The notes under the pieces are model-generated. The model was given only the letters and a program-made list of their open reading frames with translations. It did not search any database and was not told the origin of the DNA. Both the position numbers and the translations under genes were made by a program. From positions 1-7,411 of the forward strand of contig JAAYRN010000101.1 of the NCBI GenBank assembly GCA_012518765.1: a stretch of 7,411 bases of DNA, given 5' to 3'. Shown piece after piece: positions 1 through 7,274 of this stretch (position 1 is its first letter; each line of letters begins with the position of its first letter). Origin of the DNA: Bacteroidales bacterium (GTDB lineage Bacteria > Bacteroidota > Bacteroidia > Bacteroidales > WCHB1-69).

Positions 1-821
1 AATACGTCAAAGATTCTACAATTAAAAAAACATTGGATTATCAGGATGCTTTTTCTAAAGGTTTTTTTCGCATGATGAAAACATCGCCTTTTTGGATACG
101 ATGGTTTTTGCTGTTAGAACATAAACGACTTGTGGCTTACGAGAAAAAAATATTTAGTTATTTCGATTACAAAACGATTATAACTGAAATAGACCGTTCG
201 TTTATACAACATCCTGAAGCAGATAAAATTACAGTAGTACCTAATGGAGTTGATTTTTCGATTTTTAAATCCATTCAAGTAGAAAAAAAATACGACTTGC
301 TTTTTACGGGAAATTTTTCCTATCCTCCTAATATAGACGCAGCTGTATATTTGGTAAACGAAATTTTGCCCATTGTCAGAGAGAAATATCCAACTATTAA
401 CATTGTACTTTGTGGGGCAAATCCATCGGAAAAAGTACTTGATTTACAACAAGAAAATGTGTTGGTTACGGGTTGGGTAGACGATATTAGCGAGTATTAT
501 GCTTTGTCGCGTGTTTTTATTGCTCCCATGCGTTTAGGTACGGGCTTGCAAAACAAATTATTAGAAGCTATGGCTATGCAGTTGCCTTGCATAACTTCTG
601 CGTTGGCAAGCAATCCTTTACATGCTGAAAATGGAAAAGAAATCATGGTTTGCAATAATACTTCTGAATTTGCCCATGCTATTGATGTTTTATTGTCGCA
701 ACCAACTTTGTATCAGGAAATCGCAAGCAATGGATATAAGTTTGTAAATGAGCATTATACATGGGAAGCGACCACTGCTATTTTAGAGAAACTTATTAGT
801 CAAAACCAATCAAATGAATGA
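1..821 (+). CDS. Glycosyltransferase, GT4-like, 5'-truncated by window edge
   Basis: This is the C-terminal part of a GT-B fold glycosyltransferase, which would transfer a sugar from a nucleotide-sugar donor to a cell-surface glycan. The frame is open to the left edge, with the first full codon at position 3, so the true start lies outside. The TTG at 33 is an internal leucine of a conserved-looking LDYQDAFSKG stretch, not a start. About 272 residues are visible. Key features are the PNGVD linker motif (240-254), the strand-loop FTGNFSYPPN, and the donor-site segment RLGTGLQNKLLEAMAMQLPC around 531-590, where the glutamate of the GT4 E-rich motif sits. The pattern resembles the family TIGR03087 (sugar transferases often linked to exopolysaccharide loci), but I cannot run that search. 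Six bases separate it from the next gene, which suggests an operon. The sugar and acceptor cannot be told from the sequence. The family call is firm; the subfamily is inference. Confidence 0.9.
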   Translation, partial: YVKDSTIKKTLDYQDAFSKGFFRMMKTSPFWIRWFLLLEHKRLVAYEKKIFSYFDYKTIITEIDRSFIQHPEADKITVVPNGVDFSIFKSIQVEKKYDLLFTGNFSYPPNIDAAVYLVNEILPIVREKYPTINIVLCGANPSEKVLDLQQENVLVTGWVDDISEYYALSRVFIAPMRLGTGLQNKLLEAMAMQLPCITSALASNPLHAENGKEIMVCNNTSEFAHAIDVLLSQPTLYQEIASNGYKFVNEHYTWEATTAILEKLISQNQSNE

Positions 822-827
822 GTAAGC

Positions 828-1739
828 ATGGAAAAAGAAAAACCTAAGAAACAAATTAAAAAGAAAACAATACTTATTGTTGTCAATCTTCTTTTTTCTC
901 TTTTCTTGGCTGCTTATGCTGTACAGTTTTCTCCTCCTATTTATTTGTTTACCCTACAAATAGAACTTTTTTTATTTGTGATTTTATTTTTTATACTCCT
1001 ACAGTTTTTGTTGAGTCGCATTATCCGAAAGTATTTACTTTCTACTTATATTTTAATTGTCTTTGTTATATCCTTATTTTCTTATTTAGGCTACGGATGG
1101 TCGTTGCAAACCATGTATAATAATCTACAAGCAAATACAATTCAATTGTTTACAAGTATTGCCGTACGTGTTGAAATTAAACCTTCGGTCGATGCCATAG
1201 CACCACATATTAGTTTACAGCAGAGAATACAACAAAAAGTAGATTCTAAAGATTCTATCGTTCGCAGCTTTGCCGTTGAAAAATCTTTACTTTATTTTGA
1301 TGAGTATTATTTTAAATTCGGTCAAATTTGCCGCCAATTATCGTTGATTAAATACATTAGAGACAATTATAAATACGTAAAAGATCCCAAAGATTTTGAT
1401 TATTTTGCACCTCCTCAAGAAAGTATTATGCTTATGGCTGGCGATTGTGACGATTATAGTATCCTGATGGTGTCTACTTTACAAGCCATTGGGGCAAATG
1501 TACGTATTATTTGGTCGCCCGGGCATGTATATCCTGAGTTGTATTGTGGAGACAAAAAAAGTTTTGACAAATACGCAAGTGCTATTTATTCGGTATTCGA
1601 AAAAGAGATAAAGGACAAAAAACTTTATTATCGTTTGGATAAAAATGATGAATATTGGCTAAATATCGATTATACAGACAATTACCCCGGTTCTTATTAC
1701 CTTAGCGAAGAAGTTTTATCTATTATTTATATAAAATAA
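828..1739 (+). CDS. Membrane-anchored transglutaminase-like (cysteine peptidase fold) protein
   Basis: This 303-residue protein has a very basic lysine-rich N-terminus, three predicted membrane helices (about residues 13-33, 39-63 and 70-90), a linker of about 90 residues, and a C-terminal transglutaminase-like domain. The expected Cys-His-Asp triad is visible: Cys207 in MAGDCDDYS, His233 in SPGHVYPELY and Asp281 in YWLNIDYTDNYPG. The order and spacing fit the transglutaminase-like superfamily (PF01841), whose bacterial members are mostly proteases or peptide-modifying enzymes rather than true crosslinkers. With three helices and a positive N-terminus inside, the catalytic domain probably faces the periplasm. 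The ATG at 828 is 6 bases after the glycosyltransferase stop, and the nspC start is 7 bases downstream, so the gene sits mid-operon. There is no clear ribosome binding site, as is usual in this phylum. The substrate is unknown. The domain call is confident; enzymatic activity is inferred from the intact triad. Confidence 0.86.
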   Translation: MEKEKPKKQIKKKTILIVVNLLFSLFLAAYAVQFSPPIYLFTLQIELFLFVILFFILLQFLLSRIIRKYLLSTYILIVFVISLFSYLGYGWSLQTMYNNLQANTIQLFTSIAVRVEIKPSVDAIAPHISLQQRIQQKVDSKDSIVRSFAVEKSLLYFDEYYFKFGQICRQLSLIKYIRDNYKYVKDPKDFDYFAPPQESIMLMAGDCDDYSILMVSTLQAIGANVRIIWSPGHVYPELYCGDKKSFDKYASAIYSVFEKEIKDKKLYYRLDKNDEYWLNIDYTDNYPGSYYLSEEVLSIIYIK

Positions 1740-1746
1740 AATCATT

Positions 1747-2901
1747 ATGTCTATTAATTTTGATATTATTCCGTCTCCCGCTTATGTTTTAAACGAACAT
1801 TCATTGCGAATTAATTTACAGATTTTGAATTTAGTACAAAAAGAAGCAGGTGTAAAAATAATTTGTGCTTTAAAAGGTTTTTCTTTTTGGTATGCCTTTC
1901 CTCTTGTTTCTGAATACTTAAGCGGTGCTACAGCCAGCTCTTTAAACGAGGCTCGTTTAATTATAGACGAAATGGGTTGCGAAGCCCATACCTATTGCCC
2001 TGTATATAAAAAAGAAGATTTTGAATCCCTATTGTTATATAGTAGTCATTTGACTTTCAATTCTTTGTCTCAATATCAATTGTTTTATCCTACAGTAAAA
2101 AATCAAAATAAAAAAGTTTCCTTGGGGTTACGTATCAATCCTGAATATAGCGAAGTTATTACCGATATTTACAATCCCGCCATAGCCGGATCTCGTTTAG
2201 GGATTCCGCGTAGTATGTTGGGCGACAAACTCCCAGAGGGTATTGAAGGCTTGCATTTTCATGTGTTGTGCGAAAACGATAGCTATGTTTTAGAGCGTAC
2301 GTTGGAAGTTGTTGAAAAGAAATTTGGCGATTTAATTCGTCAAGCGAAGTGGATGAATATGGGTGGGGGACATTTTATTACTAAGGAAGGATATAATGTT
2401 GAACATCTGATAGATATACTTAAAAAATTTAAACAACGCTACCCAAATTTAGAAGAAGTAATTTTAGAACCGGGTCAGTCGGTTGGCTATCAAACAGGAT
2501 ATTTGGTTGCTACTGTTCAAGATATTATTCCGCAAAAAGATTTTAAAATAGCCATGCTCGATGTGTCTTTTTCCTGCCACATGCCCGACTGTTTAGAAAT
2601 GCCTTATAAACCCTCTATTTTATTTGCTCGCAATCCCAAGTCGGGCGATAAGCATATTTATCGTATGGGAGGAAGCACTTGTTTGGCAGGTGATTATATG
2701 GGAATGGGAGATTATGCTTTCGATGAACCTCTTGAAATAAACGAACGTATTATTTTCGAAGACATGATACATTATACTATGGTAAAAACAAATTTTTTCA
2801 ATGGAGTGCAGCATCCTCATATTGCGGTTTGGACTGAAAATGGTGAATTACTCATGCTTCGCTCTTTTGACCACGAGGATTATAAATCTCGATTATCTTA
2901 A
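1747..2901 (+). CDS. nspC: Carboxynorspermidine/carboxyspermidine decarboxylase
   Basis: This is a PLP-dependent, fold-type III decarboxylase related to diaminopimelate decarboxylase. It converts carboxynorspermidine or carboxyspermidine to the free polyamine, the last step of the aspartate-semialdehyde-dependent polyamine route found in many Bacteroidota. At 384 residues it is close to the usual family length. Visible signatures are the PLP lysine Lys43 in CALKGF, the substrate-side segment TASSLNEARL (62-71), GLHFHVLCEND (168-178), the glycine loop MNMGGGHF (203-210), EPGQSVGYQTGY (241-252), and the second-subunit active-site motif CLAGD (Cys312, Asp316). All key positions appear intact. 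The partner carboxynorspermidine dehydrogenase is not in this window. The gene is last in a three-gene plus-strand run and ends 8 bases from the convergent kdsA end, with no obvious hairpin between. Whether norspermidine or spermidine is the product cannot be read from the sequence. Confidence 0.93.
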   Translation: MSINFDIIPSPAYVLNEHSLRINLQILNLVQKEAGVKIICALKGFSFWYAFPLVSEYLSGATASSLNEARLIIDEMGCEAHTYCPVYKKEDFESLLLYSSHLTFNSLSQYQLFYPTVKNQNKKVSLGLRINPEYSEVITDIYNPAIAGSRLGIPRSMLGDKLPEGIEGLHFHVLCENDSYVLERTLEVVEKKFGDLIRQAKWMNMGGGHFITKEGYNVEHLIDILKKFKQRYPNLEEVILEPGQSVGYQTGYLVATVQDIIPQKDFKIAMLDVSFSCHMPDCLEMPYKPSILFARNPKSGDKHIYRMGGSTCLAGDYMGMGDYAFDEPLEINERIIFEDMIHYTMVKTNFFNGVQHPHIAVWTENGELLMLRSFDHEDYKSRLS

Positions 2902-2909
2902 AAAGCGAT

Positions 2910-3734
2910 TTAATTTTTGATAGCTTGATAAATTCGTAAAAGTTTTTCGAGTAAATTTTCCAATTCGTTGAGTGGCAGCATGGTAGTTTTATCTGAAAGA
3001 GCTTGTTCGGGATGGGGATGTGTTTCTAAGAAAATACCATCAAATCCAGTAGCGATACCGGCTTTGGCTAATGTTTCAATCATTAAGCGATTGCCTCCCG
3101 TTACTCCCGATGCTTGATTGGGCTGTTGTAAAGAGTGTGTAACATCAAGAATTACAGGGCATTGATTTTGTTTCATTGTTTCCACTCCGCGAAAATCTAC
3201 AATTAAATCTTGGTATCCGAAAGTAGTTCCCCTTTCGGTTAGCATTATATTTTTATTGCCAGTTGAACGTATTTTTTCTACCACAAACAGCATGGCTTCG
3301 GGAGAAATAAATTGCCCTTTTTTTACATTAATTGTTTTATTTGTTTGAGCAGCAGCTAATAATAATTCTGTTTGACGACAAAGAAAAGCAGGAATTTGTA
3401 ATATATCTACATACTTGGCAGCCGTAACAGCTTCTGTTTCATTGTGAACATCTGTTAAAACAGGAATTTGTAACTTTTCTCGGATGCTGGCTAATATTTC
3501 CAATCCTTTTTCATCTCCTATTCCTGTAAATGATTGTATATTAGAGCGATTAGCTTTTTTATAAGATGCCTTAAAAATAAAAGGAATTTTTAATTTATTG
3601 GTAATATCTCGAATTGTAGAGGCTATTTCCAATGGCATTTGTTCGTTTTCGATAACACAAGGACCTGCTATTAAGAAAAAATTAGATGAAGATGTATGTT
3701 GGATTAGGGGTATTTGTTGTATGATGTTATTCAT
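2910..3734 (-). CDS. kdsA: 3-deoxy-8-phosphooctulonate (KDO-8-P) synthase, metal-dependent class
   Basis: KdsA condenses phosphoenolpyruvate with arabinose-5-phosphate to KDO-8-phosphate, a cytosolic step toward the LPS inner core. The 274-residue protein is full length. Recognisable motifs are LIAGPCVIEN (21-30), FKASYKKANRS (54-64), TDVHNETEA (94-102), QIPAFLCRQTELL (113-125), NVKKGQFISPEAM (136-148), RGTTFGYQDL (168-177), DVTHSLQQP (197-205) and FLETHPHPEQALSD (235-248). Cys26, His200, Glu237 and Asp248 have exactly the spacing of the four metal ligands known from the Aquifex aeolicus enzyme (Cys11, His185, Glu222, Asp233), whereas the E. coli metal-free type has Asn in place of the Cys. 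This points to the divalent-metal class. The gene lies just downstream of hflX on the same strand with a 35-base spacer lacking a clear promoter, so the two are probably co-transcribed. Its start is ATG at 3734, with no Shine-Dalgarno sequence. Confidence 0.97.
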   Translation of the reverse strand: MNNIIQQIPLIQHTSSSNFFLIAGPCVIENEQMPLEIASTIRDITNKLKIPFIFKASYKKANRSNIQSFTGIGDEKGLEILASIREKLQIPVLTDVHNETEAVTAAKYVDILQIPAFLCRQTELLLAAAQTNKTINVKKGQFISPEAMLFVVEKIRSTGNKNIMLTERGTTFGYQDLIVDFRGVETMKQNQCPVILDVTHSLQQPNQASGVTGGNRLMIETLAKAGIATGFDGIFLETHPHPEQALSDKTTMLPLNELENLLEKLLRIYQAIKN

Positions 3735-3769
3735 TGAAATAAAATATTTGATGGATTGAAAATTTATAC

Positions 3770-4972
3770 TTAATTATCACTTTCGTTATATGTATATACT
3801 TCATTTATATATCGATACGGATATATTTTGGTGTAAAGTTTTCGTATTTCTGTTATCATTACTTCTCGTAAAATATCGATATTTTGTTTTTTCTTTGCCG
3901 AAATAAAAACGGTTGGAATGCCTGTTTTTGCCATCCATGTATTGATTAATTCTTGCAACGAAATATTTTCTTTGGTGGGTTCGCTTAAGTCGGTTTCCTC
4001 TTTTTCAACCCATGAATAGCGGTCTATTTTGTTAAATACGAGAATAGTAGGTTTGTCCGAAGCCTTTAATTCAAATAAAGTTTGTTCTACTACTTTAATT
4101 TGTTCTTCAAAATTAGAGTGGCTGATATCAACTACGTGTAACAGCAGATGTGTTTCGCGAACTTCGTCTAATGTAGATTTAAACGACTCGACTAAATGAT
4201 GCGGTAATTTTCGGATAAAACCTACAGTATCAGACAGTAAAAAGGGAATGTTTTGATATGCAACTTTTCTGACAGTTGTGTCTAAGGTGGCAAATAATTT
4301 GTTTTCGGCGAAAATATCGGAATTGCTTAGTAAATTCATCAAAGTAGATTTGCCTACGTTAGTATATCCCACCAAAGCTACGCGTACAAACTGCCCTCTA
4401 TTTTGACGTTGAGTGGCTTTTTGTACATCTATTTTGGCTAATCTTTTTTTTAATAATGTGATTCTATCGCGAATAATTCGTCTGTCGGTTTCAATTTCTT
4501 TTTCTCCCGGTCCACGCATTCCAATACCTCCACGCTGTTTTTCTAAGTGAGTCCACATACGCGTTAATCTCGGTAAAAGATATTCGTACTGAGCTAATTC
4601 TACCTGTATTTTTGCGTGTGCTGTTTGAGCACGATTAGAGAAAATATCTAAAATCAGTCGGGTGCGGTCAATGACTTTACAAGAGGGAATAATTCGTTCA
4701 ATATTACGAATTTGCGAAGCGGTTAATTCATCATCAAAAACAAGGGATTTAACATTGTTTTCAATAATATATTCTTTAACTTCATTCATTTTGCCCGATC
4801 CTAAATACGTTCGACTATCGGGGTGAGTTAAGTTTTGTATGAATTGTTTGATTACTTTTCCTCCCGCAGTATCAACTAAAAAAGCCAATTCTTCCAAATA
4901 TTCTTTGGTTCGTTCCATGGATTGGTCAATACTTGCTACTCCTACGGTAACTGTTAGTTCTTTTAATGACAT
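3770..4972 (-). CDS. hflX: Ribosome-associated GTPase HflX
   Basis: HflX is a cytosolic GTPase that binds the 50S subunit and splits stalled 70S ribosomes, notably under heat stress. This 400-residue protein has the full architecture. An N-terminal HflX domain (about 1-190) contains LGSGKMNEVKEYI (57-69) and the glycine-rich GGIGMRGPGEKEIETDRR (148-165), followed by a helical linker. The Ras-like G domain has G1 GYTNVGKST (202-210), G2 within TLDTT (229-233), G3 DTVG (248-251), G4 NKID (314-317) and G5 SAK (358-360). A short C-terminal tail follows. All nucleotide-binding motifs look intact. The ATG at 4972 is preceded by an AT-rich leader with no Shine-Dalgarno sequence. A loose -7-like element, TACTTTTTG, lies at 5041-5033 on the minus strand, but it has one extra T and lacks a well-spaced upstream TTG, so I do not list it as a promoter. 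kdsA follows after 35 bases. Confidence 0.97.
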   Translation of the reverse strand: MSLKELTVTVGVASIDQSMERTKEYLEELAFLVDTAGGKVIKQFIQNLTHPDSRTYLGSGKMNEVKEYIIENNVKSLVFDDELTASQIRNIERIIPSCKVIDRTRLILDIFSNRAQTAHAKIQVELAQYEYLLPRLTRMWTHLEKQRGGIGMRGPGEKEIETDRRIIRDRITLLKKRLAKIDVQKATQRQNRGQFVRVALVGYTNVGKSTLMNLLSNSDIFAENKLFATLDTTVRKVAYQNIPFLLSDTVGFIRKLPHHLVESFKSTLDEVRETHLLLHVVDISHSNFEEQIKVVEQTLFELKASDKPTILVFNKIDRYSWVEKEETDLSEPTKENISLQELINTWMAKTGIPTVFISAKKKQNIDILREVMITEIRKLYTKIYPYRYINEVYTYNESDN

Positions 4973-5060
4973 TGAGTGCGTTTAATAATTACAATACAGT
5001 CTTTAGTGTGTGTGTTTAACGTATTTTTTTAACAAAAAGTATAAAATAAAAAGTGAAGTT

Positions 5061-5094
5061 TTTGTTTTTAAAAAATCAAGTTCATCTATTTTTG
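5061..5094 (+). promoter_or_regulatory. Candidate Bacteroidota-type promoter, distal
   Basis: A perfect -7 box TATTTTTG (TAnnTTTG consensus) lies at 5087-5094. A TTTG at 5061-5064 stands 22 bases upstream, just beyond the 19-21 usual in Bacteroides but inside the wider range described for Flavobacterium. Transcription would start near 5101, leaving a leader of about 77 bases before the pncC-like ATG. It lies in the 205-base divergent region between hflX and the pncC-like gene. In AT-rich DNA the match could be chance. Confidence 0.4.
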
Positions 5095-5119
5095 TTTAAA
5101 AAAACATGGACAGATAAGG

Positions 5120-5147
5120 TTTGTTTGTGATAAATTTCTTACTTTTG
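5120..5147 (+). promoter_or_regulatory. Candidate Bacteroidota-type promoter, proximal to pncC-like gene
   Basis: The -7 box TACTTTTG at 5140-5147, followed by CA, matches the TAnnTTTG consensus well. The nearest TTTG is at 5120-5123, leaving a 16-base spacer that is slightly short. Transcription would begin around 5154, so the TTG at 5121 could not be the translation start from this promoter and the ATG at 5178 is favoured. It would drive the pncC-like gene and the vWA gene together. Confidence 0.5.
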
Positions 5148-5177
5148 CAAAGTAATCAGAAAAAAGTTTTCATTTTT

Positions 5178-5707
5178 ATGAATAAAATAAATGATTTAGA
5201 AGTAATTGTTTCTGAAAAAGATAATCAACGTATTGAAATACAGTTAGCAGAATATTTAACCGAATATAAGCAAAGCCTTGCTTTTGCCGAAAGTTGTACG
5301 GGTGGATATTTGTCGCATTTAATAACGTTGTTGCCCGGAAGTTCTGATTATTTTAAGGGTGGAATAGTGGCTTATTCCAATCAAATTAAAAAGAATATAT
5401 TACAAGTCTCGGAGGAGGTTTTATTAAAAGAAGGAGCTGTGAGCGAGGCAACTGTGGAACAAATGGCAAAGCAAACTCTATTGTTATTCCAAAGCGATTA
5501 TGCAGTAGCAGTTTCGGGAATAGCGGGACCGGGAGGCGGAACTCCTGAAAAACCAATAGGAACGGTTTGGGTTTCCATTGCACAAAAAGAAAAAATTACA
5601 AGCCAATTATTTCAATTTGGAATATAGACAGAAATTTAATAATTAGAAAAACAGCAATTTACACCTTATATATTTTAAATCAAATAATTGAAAAACAATA
5701 TCATTAG
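5178..5707 (+). pseudogene. pncC: CinA C-terminal-domain protein (PncC-type NMN amidase), frameshifted near 3' end
   Basis: Intact relatives hydrolyse nicotinamide mononucleotide to nicotinate mononucleotide in NAD recycling. From ATG 5178 the first frame runs 149 residues to a TAG at 5625-5627. It contains AESCTGG (37-43, with the conserved Ser39), LLPGSSDYFKGGIVAYSNQIKK, EGAVSE (85-90), SGIAGPGGGTPEKPIGTVW (113-131) and then LFQFGI. It stops exactly where the family normally continues with a Gly-Asp-Arg segment and a last helix. That tail is present in another frame from 5621-5623 on: it begins NIDRNLIIRKTAIYTL and ends at TAG 5705-5707, three bases before the vWA start. One missing base near 5619-5623 (GGAATATAG where GGAAATATAG would read through) explains both halves; restored length is about 176 residues. 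No slippery heptamer supports programmed -1 shifting. It could be a true inactivation, a strain polymorphism or a sequencing error. The active site lies in the first fragment, so partial function is not excluded. Confidence 0.85.
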
Positions 5708-5710
5708 CTT

Positions 5711-7114
5711 ATGAATGTAAAGCAGAGTTTTTTTAAAAATCTTATTATACTTTGTTTTTGTTTGATAAGTTTGACTACACAATCACAAATACGTCAGACT
5801 AAAAATATAGGGAACAAACAAACAACACGTATTTTGTTTATTTACGATGCCTCAAACAGCATGTGGGCTGATTGGCAAAGCGATAAAAAAGTACATATTG
5901 CTACTCGTTTATTGTCTCGCATGGTAGATAGTTTGGCAGAATATGCTAATACAGAGTTGGCTTTGAGGGTGTTTGGTCATCAAAAAGAATTTCGTTTGTA
6001 TGATTGTAACGACACAAAGTTAGAAGTTCCGTTTGCTCCTGATAATCATCAAGCTATAAAATTAAAATTAAAAGCTATTTCGCCTAAAGGAACAACTCCC
6101 ATAGCTCGCTCCTTAGAAGCTGCGGCTAAAGATTTTCCCAATTGCTCAAATTGTCGAAATATTATTATACTCATAACCGATGGAATAGAAGAGTGTGATG
6201 GCGACCCCTGTGCTATTTCGCAGGAATTACAGAAAAAAGGTATTATTTTAAAGCCTTTTATCATAGGAATAGGCGAGAATTTTAAAGAGGCTTTTGATTG
6301 TGTGGGAACTTATGTAGATGCAAATACTGAAGAAGAGTTTGGAAACGCATTGCAAGTAGTGATAAGTCAAATATTTTTTCCAACAAGTTGTCAGGTGAAC
6401 TTATTAGATTTGAAAGGATTACCTACAGAAAGTAATGTAAATATGACATTTTACGATAGCCACACCCAAAAAGAATTGTATAACTACATCCACACCATGA
6501 ATCCGCGGGGAGTGCCCGATACCTTGTATTTAGATCCTCGTCCTTCTTACGATATAAAAGTACATACCCTTCCTTCTTTAGAAGTTAAAAACATAAAACT
6601 TGTGCCTGGAAAACATACAATTATCCCTATCGATGCTCCGCGGGGAAATTTGCTATTAAAACCTTCTTCGGGTAAAAACAATCAATACCAAAAAACGCCC
6701 ATGATTGTGAGAAAAGCAGGTGAAAAAGAAATTTTAAACGTACAATACTTGAATTTGCCCGAAACTTATTTGGTTGGTAAATACGATTTAGAAATGTTGT
6801 GTTTACCTCGTTTGTACATTAATAATGTAGAAATAAATCAAAGCCACACAACGCAGATTAAAATTCCAAATCCGGGAGTTGCTGTTGTTCAAAAACATAG
6901 TCCAGGCTATGGGAGTTTGTATGTTGTACGAAATAATGAAATAGAATGGATTTATGATTTGAGAGAAGACGATACGCGAGAATCTATTTTGTTACAACCG
7001 GGAACGTATAAGATAGTTTTTAGGGAAAAATATGAATATCAAACTATTAGAACGGTAGAAAAAACATTCTTTATCCGTTCCGACTCCAATACTTCGGTTG
7101 ATTTAAAGAGATAA
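5711..7114 (+). CDS. Exported von Willebrand factor A domain protein
   Basis: This 467-residue protein has a signal peptide (basic start, hydrophobic core about 9-22, likely cut near TTQSQ at 22-26). A vWA domain follows at about 40-222, and then roughly 240 residues of beta-rich sequence that I do not recognise. The vWA metal-ion-dependent adhesion site looks complete: DASNS (Asp46, Ser48, Ser50), Thr129 in KGTTPIARSL, and Asp157 in LITDGIEEC. Eight cysteines remain after cleavage (99, 145, 148, 162, 167, 197, 227, 364), and the CSNC and CDGDPC pairs suggest disulfides outside the cytoplasm. The C-terminal part has short PRG-plus-beta segments (265-275 and 310-317) that may be Ig-like or carboxypeptidase-regulatory-like modules. 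There is no membrane anchor, clear lipobox or obvious type IX secretion tail. It starts three bases after the restored end of the pncC-like gene and is probably co-transcribed with it. A role in protein-protein or metal-dependent binding is inferred; the specific function is unknown. Confidence 0.9.
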   Translation: MNVKQSFFKNLIILCFCLISLTTQSQIRQTKNIGNKQTTRILFIYDASNSMWADWQSDKKVHIATRLLSRMVDSLAEYANTELALRVFGHQKEFRLYDCNDTKLEVPFAPDNHQAIKLKLKAISPKGTTPIARSLEAAAKDFPNCSNCRNIIILITDGIEECDGDPCAISQELQKKGIILKPFIIGIGENFKEAFDCVGTYVDANTEEEFGNALQVVISQIFFPTSCQVNLLDLKGLPTESNVNMTFYDSHTQKELYNYIHTMNPRGVPDTLYLDPRPSYDIKVHTLPSLEVKNIKLVPGKHTIIPIDAPRGNLLLKPSSGKNNQYQKTPMIVRKAGEKEILNVQYLNLPETYLVGKYDLEMLCLPRLYINNVEINQSHTTQIKIPNPGVAVVQKHSPGYGSLYVVRNNEIEWIYDLREDDTRESILLQPGTYKIVFREKYEYQTIRTVEKTFFIRSDSNTSVDLKR

Positions 7115-7222
7115 TTAGGAATTAGCTTCTTGTATTTGTTTGATGTGGATTAAAATAGTTCTTCTTTCTCCTGACTTCGTCAATGCGACACTCAAGAAGG
7201 TGTTTTGAAAATTATAAAATAT
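7115..7222 (-). other. Short coding-like remnant or tiny ORF of unknown family
   Basis: On the minus strand an open stretch of 35 codons ends with TAA at 7117-7115, directly against the stop of the convergent vWA gene. It includes LTKSGERRTILIHIKQIQEA, an alternating hydrophobic pattern that looks more protein-like than the surrounding AT-rich sequence. There is no ATG; the only plausible start is TTG at 7195, giving 26 residues, and an in-frame stop lies at 7225-7223. It may be a decayed gene fragment or chance. I do not recognise the family. Confidence 0.2.
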
Positions 7223-7274
7223 TTACAATCAAACTATTATAAAAGAGAAGAAAAATAAGTGATAAAGCCAGGAG

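Noticed and set aside
33..35. TTG as the start of the first gene
   Set aside because: The frame stays open to the window edge and the upstream residues continue a glycosyltransferase pattern; a start here would remove the whole N-terminal Rossmann domain.
2620..2820. 66-residue minus-strand open frame
   Set aside because: It lies wholly inside nspC in antisense and has no recognisable motif; the nspC reading is unambiguous there, including CLAGD and FFNG segments.
2902..2909. Bidirectional terminator between nspC and kdsA
   Set aside because: The gap is only 8 bases and I found no stable inverted repeat across it, only short A and T runs.
5121..5177. TTG at 5121 as the start of the pncC-like gene
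   Set aside because: It overlaps the candidate -35/-7 promoter elements, and the 19 residues it adds are not family-like; ATG 5178 gives a normal N-terminus.
5386..5583. 65-residue minus-strand open frame
   Set aside because: It is antisense to the conserved SGIAGPGGGTPEKPIGTVW part of the pncC-like gene and is a shadow of it.
5612..5627. Programmed -1 ribosomal frameshift in the pncC-like gene
   Set aside because: No X-XXY-YYZ slippery heptamer is present at the junction (CAA TTT GGA ATA TAG) and no such mechanism is known to me for this family.
6049..6264. 71-residue minus-strand open frame
   Set aside because: It is antisense to the vWA metal-site region, with no motif of its own.
7161..7199. 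Weak inverted repeat CTTCTT / AAGAAG with an inner TGAC-TTC-GTCA
   Set aside because: The 6-base arms are A/G-C/T biased and widely spaced, so chance occurrence is likely, and no T-run follows.
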